From contig PKRE01000004.1 of NCBI GenBank assembly GCA_017577615.1, forward strand, positions 1 to 64,000: a DNA stretch of 64,000 nt, written 5' to 3'. Source of the DNA: Gammaproteobacteria bacterium (GTDB lineage Bacteria > Pseudomonadota > Gammaproteobacteria > Steroidobacterales > Steroidobacteraceae). The position numbers and the translations under genes are program-made. This document shows positions 57,720 to 64,000 of the stretch, piece by piece. The notes under the pieces are model-generated. The model worked only from the letters and a program-made list of their open reading frames with translations, made no database searches and had not been told where the DNA came from. Position 1 is the stretch's first letter; the number at the start of each line of letters is the position of its first letter.

Positions 57720-59879
57720 TCAGTGATGCCCCGGCGCGTATGGGAACTCGAGCGACTTGTAGTATTCGAGCGAGTGCTCGGGAGGGTCGTAGCCTTCCGG
57801 AATCGGACGGCCGCTGAAGGTCTGGAAGTACGCGATGCAGGCATCGCGCCACCACTTCGCTTCTTTCTCTTGAATAGCTAGGAATGCGGCCACTTGAGCG
57901 TGTCGCTCTGCGTCGACAAAGTCTTTGAGACCGTCCCAGGTGCGCCTCATTTCCTTGACTGTTTCGACGCCGCGTGTGTAGGCGTGCACGAGCTCGTCCC
58001 AGAGAGTGCGTCCGGACTTCATCTTGTAGTCCCATGGAACGTGGTGGAACCAAAGCAGATATTCGTCGGGAACGCGCTTCAGGTTGCCGAAGATCTTGGC
58101 GACCTCAGGTGCGTACTGTGCCACTGCGTTGCTGCCGGTCGCTGTACGATCGAATCCGATGCCTTCCTTGGTCGCACGGTGGTAGTACACCGACGTCCAA
58201 TCCGCGCGCGGTCCGCCTTCGACCCACGGGCCGGGACCATAGTGATGTCCGCGTGCCATGAGATGATGTAGACCGAGCGGAGTCATGTAGTCGACCACCG
58301 CTTCACGCGATTTCATCATCATGTCAACGACGGTGGCGACGAAGCGCTCGTCGTTGGAGAACGTCATGCGCGCCCATTCAGCGGCGATGTCGCGAGTGCT
58401 TGCATACGGATCCCACGCCAGGCGACCGAACACGTACCAGTTGGCCTGATCAAAATGCGATCCGGTCCAATTACGATCCGTGCCGATGTTCGCTACGCCC
58501 GCCATGCCGGTGCGCGCATAGCCGTGCAGGGAGCCATCGATCACTTTGGCCACGGTCGAGCCTTTGCCTTTGACGTAGGTATCGGCATCGAGCACTTCCT
58601 CGAAGAGCGGGCCTAGATAGACAAGGTGCGTCGCAAAGCCCAGGTATTCCTTGGTGATCTGGAACTCCATCATGAGGGGCGTCTTCGGCATCGCCCCGAA
58701 AAGTGGATGGAACGGCTCGCGCGGCTGAAAATCGATGGGGCCGTTCTTGACCTGCACGAGCACGTTCTCGTGGAACTTGCCGTCGTAAGGCACGAATTCG
58801 TTGTAAGCCTGCTTGGCGCGGTCCTCGGGCTCTTCGTCCGAGTACACGAAGGCGCGCCACATGACGATGCCGCCGTACGGCGCCACGGCTTCGGCGAGCA
58901 TGTTGGCGCCATCGGCATGCGACCGTCCATAATCTTGCGGACCGGGTTGACCCTCTGAGTTCGCCTTCACGAGGTAGCCGCCGAAGTCGGGAATGTAGCG
59001 ATAGATCTCTTCCGTCTTCTGCTTCCACCAGCGTCTCACCTCAGGATCGAGCGGATCGGCGGTGTCGAGGCCGCCGATCTCGATCGGTGCGCTGAAGCGT
59101 GCCGTGAGGTACACGCGAATGCCGTATGGGCGGAAGACGTCGGCCAGCGCAGCAGCCTTTTCGAGGTACATGGGCGTCAGCGCGATGGCGTTCGCATTGA
59201 CGTTGGTGAGCACGGTGCCGTTGATGCCTAGCGAGGCGTTCGCCCGCGCGTAGTCGGTGTAACGAGGGTCGAGATAGTCGGGCAGCTTGTGCCAATCCCA
59301 GAGCGATTGGCCGGCGTAGCCGCGCTCGACGGTGCGATCGAGGTTGTCCCAGTGATTCAGAATGCGAATTTGGATGCGCGGCGCGCTGGCTACGTCGAGC
59401 GCCTCGAACGAGTGTTCTGTCTGCAACAGTCGCAGAAAGTGGAAGACGCCATAGAGCACGCCGATGTCACTGTTCGCCGCAATGACGTGCGCCGGACGGC
59501 CGTGCACGGCAACGCTGCGCAGCACGTAGCCTTCTTGCCCGACCTCCTGCAACGGCAGCTCGAGCGCTGCGATGATTGCCGACGACTCGGGCGTGCCGAA
59601 CACCACGGCACCCGCAGCAGGTGCTTCTCTGAGCGGGATGTCTATGCCGAGAATGCCGGTCAGCCCTCGCTCGAGCTCGCGCTGTGCGGCGGCGAGCGTG
59701 GGGGATGCAGCGTTCGTGACGATGTGCGTGACTGCTGATCGATACTGCTGCAGAACGTTGGGTGAAGCCTGCCGATAGCGCAGCCAGAGCTCGTATCCGT
59801 CCTCGCCGAAAGCAGGACCTGCGAGCAAGGCGCAACAGAGCAGCACGATGCGGCGGAATAGACGGTTTGCGTAGCACAT
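57720..59879 (-). CDS. aguA: GH67 alpha-glucuronidase
   Basis: The 719-residue product starts with a signal peptide (cleavage near AFG-ED, about residue 25) and matches GH67. The catalytic acid is Glu309 (KANSEGQPGP); the base pair is Asp383 (KNGPIDFQPREP) and Glu405 (MEFQITKEYLG). The enzyme removes 4-O-methylglucuronic acid from the end of xylo-oligosaccharides after xylanase action. The signal peptide places it in the periplasm. It is divergent from the LacI gene, and its product feeds ExuT, UxaC and ManD. Confidence 0.96.
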   Translation of the reverse strand: MCYANRLFRRIVLLCCALLAGPAFGEDGYELWLRYRQASPNVLQQYRSAVTHIVTNAASPTLAAAQRELERGLTGILGIDIPLREAPAAGAVVFGTPESSAIIAALELPLQEVGQEGYVLRSVAVHGRPAHVIAANSDIGVLYGVFHFLRLLQTEHSFEALDVASAPRIQIRILNHWDNLDRTVERGYAGQSLWDWHKLPDYLDPRYTDYARANASLGINGTVLTNVNANAIALTPMYLEKAAALADVFRPYGIRVYLTARFSAPIEIGGLDTADPLDPEVRRWWKQKTEEIYRYIPDFGGYLVKANSEGQPGPQDYGRSHADGANMLAEAVAPYGGIVMWRAFVYSDEEPEDRAKQAYNEFVPYDGKFHENVLVQVKNGPIDFQPREPFHPLFGAMPKTPLMMEFQITKEYLGFATHLVYLGPLFEEVLDADTYVKGKGSTVAKVIDGSLHGYARTGMAGVANIGTDRNWTGSHFDQANWYVFGRLAWDPYASTRDIAAEWARMTFSNDERFVATVVDMMMKSREAVVDYMTPLGLHHLMARGHHYGPGPWVEGGPRADWTSVYYHRATKEGIGFDRTATGSNAVAQYAPEVAKIFGNLKRVPDEYLLWFHHVPWDYKMKSGRTLWDELVHAYTRGVETVKEMRRTWDGLKDFVDAERHAQVAAFLAIQEKEAKWWRDACIAYFQTFSGRPIPEGYDPPEHSLEYYKSLEFPYAPGHH

Positions 59880-60112
59880 GATCTTCCCAAACAGTGACGA
59901 GGATCGAGGCTGACTCCTGGCTTAATGGGGTGCGACGGAGCCGTTGTTCTCGTTCCGGTTTGCGGCACGTGGCAGCCGCGCCGCGGCCGGCCGCAGTTGC
60001 TCCGTATCGCTTGTGTCCGCCCGTGGGGACGGTGCAACGGGCATTGTAGCGGTTCGCAGCGACCAATTCCGCCGCTCGGCAGGCAAACTACCGCGACATA
60101 AAGTAGGATAGG
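59880..60112. other. Divergent promoter region of aguA and the LacI gene
   Basis: The 233-bp spacer must hold both promoters. A GC-rich patch (GCGCCGCGGCCGGCCGC) lies near 59980-59996. No copy of the TGGTCAGGCCA operator and no clear LacI-type palindrome was found. Confidence 0.35.
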
Positions 60113-61270
60113 ATGCTCGAGAATGAGATCGGAAGGCGTGCGGCATTGGGCGCTTTGCGTCCGCACGAAGCGGCACTCATGGCGAATGAAGTGAAATCCG
60201 GACGTCGCAAGGGAACGGCGGTGACGATCCACGAGGTGGCGCGCAGAGCGGGCGTCTCGCCGATGACTGTCTCGCGCGTCATCAACGGTAAGAGCAACGT
60301 TCACGAGGCCACCCGCGCGGCGGTGCTGCGCGTCGTGCGCGACCTCAACTACACGCCCAATCCCGCGGCACGTTCCCTCGCCGGCGCGGAAACCACGCGT
60401 GTTGCGCTCATCTACTCCAACCCCTCCGCGTCGTACTTGAGCGAGCTGCTGGTAGGCGCGCTCGACGGCGCGCACCGCAAAGGCGTGCAGCTCGTTCTCG
60501 ATCGCTGGGGCGACTTGAAGCCGGCGGGCGAACGCGCGGCGGCGCGCAAGCTAGCGCGAAGCATCTCGGGCGTGATTCTGCCGCCACCATTGTGCGAATC
60601 GAAGACGATCTCGGCCGAGTTCGTGGCTGCGAAGATTCCCGTTGTCGCGGTGGCCGCGGGTCCCTTCCGCGGCGATGTCTCGTGCGTGCGCATCGACGAT
60701 TTTGCTGCGAGCAAGGAGATGACGGAGCATCTGATTCGCGCCGGGCACACGCGCATTGGGTTCATCAAGGGCCATCCGAACCAAACCGCGAGTGAGCGGC
60801 GTTTCGCAGGATTTCGGGCCGCCATGGAGGAAGCAGGGCTCGCAGTTGATCCGACGCTCGTTCAACAAGGGTACTTCACCTATCGCTCGGGCTTGGAGGC
60901 GGCAGAAGCGCTGCTGGCAAAAAAGCGGCCGCCGACGGCCATTTTCGCAAGTAACGACGATATGGCTGCTGCCGTGATCTCAGTCGCGCACCGCAAGGGC
61001 TTCGAAGTGCCGCGCGACTTGTCCGTGGTTGGCTTTGACGATACGCCGACCGCGACGACGGTTTGGCCCGAGCTCACGACCATTAGACAACCGATCTCTG
61101 CCATGGCGGAGGTCGCGCTCGAGTTGCTCCTGCGGGACATGCGGCGTTGCAAAGACGGAGAGCCGCCGCTCGCCGTCGAGCACGTCGTGGCGCACGAGCT
61201 GATCGTGCGCGATTCCGTTGCGCCACCGCGAAATGAAGCCCGCACGCCCACACGCGCGAGTCAGGCATGA
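60113..61270 (+). CDS. LacI family transcriptional regulator
   Basis: The product of 385 residues has an N-terminal LacI helix-turn-helix (VTIHEVARRAGVSPMTVSRVING, about 37-59) and hinge, then a periplasmic-binding-protein-like effector domain (VALIYSNPSASYLSELL, SNDDMAAAVI, VVGFDDTPTA). It likely senses a sugar or sugar acid of this locus. ATG 60113 is kept because TAGGATAGG lies directly upstream; ATG 60179 would give the standard length. Its stop overlaps the next gene (ATGA), so both are translationally coupled. Confidence 0.9.
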   Translation: MLENEIGRRAALGALRPHEAALMANEVKSGRRKGTAVTIHEVARRAGVSPMTVSRVINGKSNVHEATRAAVLRVVRDLNYTPNPAARSLAGAETTRVALIYSNPSASYLSELLVGALDGAHRKGVQLVLDRWGDLKPAGERAAARKLARSISGVILPPPLCESKTISAEFVAAKIPVVAVAAGPFRGDVSCVRIDDFAASKEMTEHLIRAGHTRIGFIKGHPNQTASERRFAGFRAAMEEAGLAVDPTLVQQGYFTYRSGLEAAEALLAKKRPPTAIFASNDDMAAAVISVAHRKGFEVPRDLSVVGFDDTPTATTVWPELTTIRQPISAMAEVALELLLRDMRRCKDGEPPLAVEHVVAHELIVRDSVAPPRNEARTPTRASQA

Positions 61271-62400
61271 TCGAACATCTACCTGAGGATTGGCAGCGCG
61301 CCACGCTCGTTGGACGCATGCTCTCGAGTGCAGGTCCGACGCCCATCCTCGTGCGCGAGGGGCAGGTCTACGATGTCGCGCGCGTCGCTCCGACGGTTTC
61401 ACAATTCCTGGAGACATGGAGCGACAGTTTCTCGGGCGGTGAGGCGCTCGGCCCGCTCGAGGCGTTCGCGTTCGAACCCGCCTATGCACGCGAACGCATG
61501 CCTCGTCTGCTTGCTCCGATCGATCTTCAATGCATCAAAGCGTGCGGCGTGACGTTTGCGGTCTCTGCGATCGAGCGTGTCATCGAGGAACGCGCCCGCG
61601 GCGATGCAGCGCGCGCAGAGGCAATCCGGGCCGACTTGCGCGACCGTATCGGAACGGACATTCGCACGGTGAAGCCTGGCTCGCCGGCGGCGCAACGGCT
61701 CAAGCAAGCGCTCATTGCCGATGGGCTCTGGTCGCAGTATCTCGAAGTGGCGATCGGTCCAGACGCAGAAGTATTCACGAAGGCACCAGTGCTCTCCGCC
61801 GTTGGCTGGGGCGATTGGATCGGTGTGCGCTCCGATTCGGCATGGAACAATCCGGAACCTGAAATCGTCCTCGTCTGCACGAGCACGGGGCGCATCGTAG
61901 GAGCGACGCTCGGTAACGATGTGAACTTGCGTGATATCGAAGGGCGCAGTGCGCTGCTTCTCGGCAAGGCCAAGGACAACAACGCCTCCTGTGCGATCGG
62001 TCCCTTCATCCGACTATTCGACGGCGAGTTCACGCTCGATCACGTGCGCAATTGCGTCGTGCGTCTGGAGATCGAAGGCGAAGATGGTTTTCGCCTCGAG
62101 GGCTCGAGCACGATGGCGTTGATCTCGCGCGATCCCGAGGAGCTGGTCGCGCAAACGATCGGCGCTCACCATCGTTACCCGGACGGATTCGTCCTGTTCC
62201 TCGGGACGATGTTCGCTCCGATCGTCGATCGTGATGCCAAGGGCCTCGGCTTCACGCACAAGCGTAATGATGTCGTGCGTGTGTCGACGCCGCGCTTGGG
62301 TATGCTCGTGAACAAGGTCACCACGTGTGAAAGCGCGCCGCCCTGGACTTTCGGCATCGCAGCGCTCATGCGCAACCTTGCAAGTCGGGGGCTGTTGTAG
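61267..62400 (+). CDS. FAH family 2-keto-3-deoxy acid dehydratase-like enzyme
   Basis: The 377-residue product belongs to the fumarylacetoacetate hydrolase superfamily. The metal ligands are Glu197, Glu199 (NNPEPEIVLV) and Asp218 (GNDVNLRDIEG). Its length and N-terminal extension resemble the AraD1-type 2-keto-3-deoxypentonate dehydratases of the non-phosphorylative pentose pathway, which would give alpha-ketoglutarate semialdehyde. A hydrolase or aldolase role cannot be excluded. It overlaps the LacI gene by 4 bp. Confidence 0.85.
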   Translation: MIEHLPEDWQRATLVGRMLSSAGPTPILVREGQVYDVARVAPTVSQFLETWSDSFSGGEALGPLEAFAFEPAYARERMPRLLAPIDLQCIKACGVTFAVSAIERVIEERARGDAARAEAIRADLRDRIGTDIRTVKPGSPAAQRLKQALIADGLWSQYLEVAIGPDAEVFTKAPVLSAVGWGDWIGVRSDSAWNNPEPEIVLVCTSTGRIVGATLGNDVNLRDIEGRSALLLGKAKDNNASCAIGPFIRLFDGEFTLDHVRNCVVRLEIEGEDGFRLEGSSTMALISRDPEELVAQTIGAHHRYPDGFVLFLGTMFAPIVDRDAKGLGFTHKRNDVVRVSTPRLGMLVNKVTTCESAPPWTFGIAALMRNLASRGLL

Positions 62401-62512
62401 GGGGCGCGGGACTGGGGCTCGGGGTGTGAGCACGAATGAATCGGGAATAGGGGATAGGGAACAGGACAGGCCGCCGCACGTGTCGCGGCCGTAGCGCAAG
62501 ACTCCAGGCCCC
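62401..62512. other. Convergent spacer between FAH and GntR genes
   Basis: GGCCGC and GCGGCC (about 62469-62490) form a 6-bp hairpin around CGCACGTGTC. Repeated GGGACTGGGGCTCGGGG and GGGAATAGGGGATAGGG words precede it, another low-complexity spacer type. No gene or classic terminator was seen. Confidence 0.4.
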
Positions 62513-63271
62513 TCAAATCGCTCTTCGTTTCTCGAGCTCCTCTCGTTTGGCGGCAACTTCAGAGCGTGCGCGTTCGAGCGCGTCCATCTCAGTCGCTGCC
62601 AGCATGGCGTTCATGACGCGATCGAGATGGCTGCGCATGGCGGCACGGGCGGCTTGCGGGTCGCGTGCTTTGAGTGCTTTCAATATCAGGCTGTGCTCGT
62701 CGTAACGTGGCTGCACGCCAGCATCGCGCGCGCGGTCGAACATCTTCTGACACATCGGCGACTTGTAGCGCATGTCCCAGAGATTCTCGATGACGGTCGC
62801 GATGGCCGAGTTGCGCGTTGCCTCGGCGATCGTGATGTGAAAGTCGCGATCGGCGCGTTCGCCTACTTCGCTGCTGGTGTTCGCGCCGAGAATCGCCAGC
62901 AACGATTCGAGCTTGGCGATTTCCTCATCGGTAATGATCGCTGCCGCGAGCGCCGCCGCTTCGCCTTCGAATAGACGTCGCGCTTCAGTGACCTCGAACG
63001 GCCCGATGTCCTGCTCATTCGAGCTCGTATCGGGCGGAGCGGTGTCCACGACGTAGATGCCGGAGCCGCGTCGCGCTTCGACGATCCCGCGGATTTCGAG
63101 CGCGATCATCGCTTCTCGGACGGTCGGACGACTCACACCGAATTCTTCGGCGAGCTCTCGCTCCGGTGGCAATCGCTCGCCGCGAGGATACTTCCCGCTA
63201 CGGATCCTCGCCACGATCGCGTTGGCGACACGCTGATAGAGCTTGGGGCTAGAACCGATTTCAATTTCCAT
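62513..63271 (-). CDS. GntR family regulator, FadR/FCD subfamily
   Basis: The 252-residue product has a winged helix (about 10-75: LYQRVANAIVARIRSGKYPRGERLPPERELAEEFGVSRPTVREAM) and an all-helical FCD effector domain (about 90-230), including ADRDFHITIAEATRN and the metal-site His of HSLILKALKARD and MRSHLDRV. Regulators of this subgroup (ExuR, UxuR, PdhR, LldR) bind ATTGGT-N3-ACCAAT-like sites and respond to organic or sugar acids. Candidate sites lie upstream of its own gene, of the receptor and of the ExuT-like gene. Confidence 0.93.
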   Translation of the reverse strand: MEIEIGSSPKLYQRVANAIVARIRSGKYPRGERLPPERELAEEFGVSRPTVREAMIALEIRGIVEARRGSGIYVVDTAPPDTSSNEQDIGPFEVTEARRLFEGEAAALAAAIITDEEIAKLESLLAILGANTSSEVGERADRDFHITIAEATRNSAIATVIENLWDMRYKSPMCQKMFDRARDAGVQPRYDEHSLILKALKARDPQAARAAMRSHLDRVMNAMLAATEMDALERARSEVAAKREELEKRRAI

Positions 63272-63358
63272 TGATTAGCGATTTCGTATTGCTCGATATC
63301 GAACTGGTGGCGGCTTCAAGCGATTGTATCTGTAGCCATACGCAGAATCGAATTCCAT

Positions 63359-63369
63359 TGGTCAGGCCA
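63359..63369 (+). promoter_or_regulatory. GntR/FCD-type operator, copy 2
   Basis: TGGTCAGGCCA lies within ATTGGTCAGGCCAAT (63357-63371), which is palindromic except for the centre and one pair. It fits the ATTGGT-N3-ACCAAT operator type with a single A-to-G change. It lies 88 bp upstream of the GntR gene, where it could give autoregulation. Confidence 0.65.
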
Positions 63370-63500
63370 ATGTCGAAAATCTCTTTATGACAGCGATGGA
63401 CTTCTTCCGTTTTGATCGTGGCGCCGATGCACCACCATAAGCGCCCTATTCATAAGGGCAATTTCGCACTGCTGTCCGGCTTGTTGCTAATCCGACGCAA

Positions 63501-63530
63501 TTGACACCGCTTTCTAGGGCGACGCAGAAT
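63501..63530 (+). promoter_or_regulatory. Promoter of the right-edge receptor
   Basis: A perfect TTGACA (63501-63506) is followed after 18 bp by CAGAAT (63525-63530, four of six -10 matches). The operator at 63537-63547 then covers the expected start site, the classic layout for repression. Confidence 0.6.
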
Positions 63531-63536
63531 CGACAC

Positions 63537-63547
63537 TGGTCAGGCCA
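63537..63547 (+). promoter_or_regulatory. GntR/FCD-type operator, copy 3
   Basis: TGGTCAGGCCA inside ACTGGTCAGGCCACC lies 7 bp after the -10 box of the receptor promoter. It shares with copy 2 both the core and the upstream CGCAGAATCGA. Confidence 0.65.
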
Positions 63548-63836
63548 CCTTGGACTATGCGCGGTGGCTTCAATGGGGGCAATACGCAGCGTTGCTGAGC
63601 GACCTGGGCCGTGCGAGCGTCGTATTCGAATCCACACGAATGTTCGGTCCTGCCACGGGCCCGCCGCTCACGGTGGTTGCAGCTCTCGTCGAAGAGGGCT
63701 GACGCTGCATGCGCCGGTTCGCGGCGCGGTTGTGTCCTCAACGCGCGATTCCTCTCAGCACGAGCTGGCTCATGCGTGCGCGAGGGTTGCTATTGCAGCT
63801 GAGCTTGAGTCTTGGATCCTTAGCGGAGGACACCCT

Positions 63837-64000
63837 GTGAGAAAGAAGAATCCCTATCTCCTCAGCAGTATGGGCGTGCTCGGCCTGTGCATGACGGCAA
63901 CAGGTATGGCGCAATCGCAAACGAGCACGAGCGGTCAGGAGCTCGAAGAGATCATCGTGACGGGCTTTCGTCAGAGCTTGCAGAGCTCGACGGACGCCAA
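63837..64000 (+). CDS. TonB-dependent receptor, N-terminal end (partial)
   Basis: A GTG at 63837 with GGAGGA upstream starts a frame that runs off the window. The product begins with a signal peptide (RKKNPYLLSSMGVLGLCMTA, then ATGMAQ) and the TonB-box-like EEIIVTGFRQSLQSSTDAK, typical of oligosaccharide-uptake receptors of the CUT or Xanthomonas/Caulobacter type. Its place behind the GntR operator suggests import of glucuronoxylan fragments for AguA. The first 54 codons are visible. Confidence 0.85.
   Translation, partial: MRKKNPYLLSSMGVLGLCMTATGMAQSQTSTSGQELEEIIVTGFRQSLQSSTDA

Larger units (their letters stand above)
63272..63836. other. 565-bp regulatory region between GntR and receptor genes
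   Basis: This divergent region carries two related modules about 180 bp apart. Each has CGCAGAATCGA followed after a few bases by TGGTCAGGCCA (63341-63369 and 63523-63547). The second sits on a TTGACA/CAGAAT promoter pointing at the receptor. The receptor leader is then about 300 nt. Only short, unconvincing reading frames are present. Confidence 0.7.

Overview
The window reads as a chromosomal segment of a GC-rich gammaproteobacterium. The evidence is the S10-spc-alpha ribosomal order, an SthA transhydrogenase, the miaB-phoH-ybeY-corC-lnt block, and several TonB-dependent receptors beside plant-polysaccharide genes. That receptor-rich style recalls Xanthomonadales, Nevskiales or Steroidobacter-like lineages; the exact family is inference. 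No tRNA, rRNA, CRISPR array, insertion sequence or prophage was recognised.

Region 1 (1-15.7 kb) is one forward ribosomal superoperon: the end of tuf, then rpsJ-rplC-rplD-rplW-rplB-rpsS-rplV-rpsC-rplP-rpmC-rpsQ, rplN-rplX-rplE-rpsN-rpsH-rplF-rplR-rpsE-rpmD-rplO-secY-rpmJ, and rpsM-rpsK-rpsD-rpoA-rplQ, closed by a strong terminator. It differs from the textbook in three ways. A 398-bp gap between rpsJ and rplC carries a good sigma70-type promoter and a structured leader. Many other spacers hold long imperfect inverted repeats of a few recurring sequence types. The rplD/rplW overlap carries an exact 15-bp tandem duplication.

Region 2 (15.7-37.4 kb) is mostly housekeeping: apbE and a TonB-dependent receptor (reverse), sthA and mscL (forward), a PepQ-like dipeptidase and a lipoprotein-type hydratase (reverse), a small lipoprotein and a GNAT enzyme, uvrA with a Dph6-like ATP pyrophosphatase (reverse), ssb, miaB, phoH-ybeY-corC-lnt, uppP and a dicarboxylate/amino-acid symporter.

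Region 3 (37.4-49 kb) is accessory: a coiled-coil protein; a membrane-anchored amidase whose stop is 4 bp from an actin-like ATPase, followed by a polysaccharide-type flippase; a degenerate receiver domain; and a reverse pair of a BtuB-like receptor and a 1212-residue lipoprotein joining cytochrome c, PA14-like, beta-propeller and DUF1080 domains.

Region 4 (49-64 kb) is a sugar-acid locus. GH67 alpha-glucuronidase, an ExuT-like transporter, UxaC and a ManD-type mannonate dehydratase take (methyl)glucuronate from glucuronoxylan fragments toward 2-keto-3-deoxygluconate, but no recognisable UxuB fructuronate reductase is present. An SDR dehydrogenase, an SMP-30 lactonase, an IlvD/Edd dehydratase and an FAH-family enzyme form the core of a non-phosphorylative pathway. 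LacI and GntR/FCD regulators sit in the locus. The 11-mer TGGTCAGGCCA occurs three times, twice just downstream of promoter-like sequences; it fits the operator type of FCD-GntR repressors and suggests that the encoded GntR controls the transporter, itself and the receptor that starts at the right edge.
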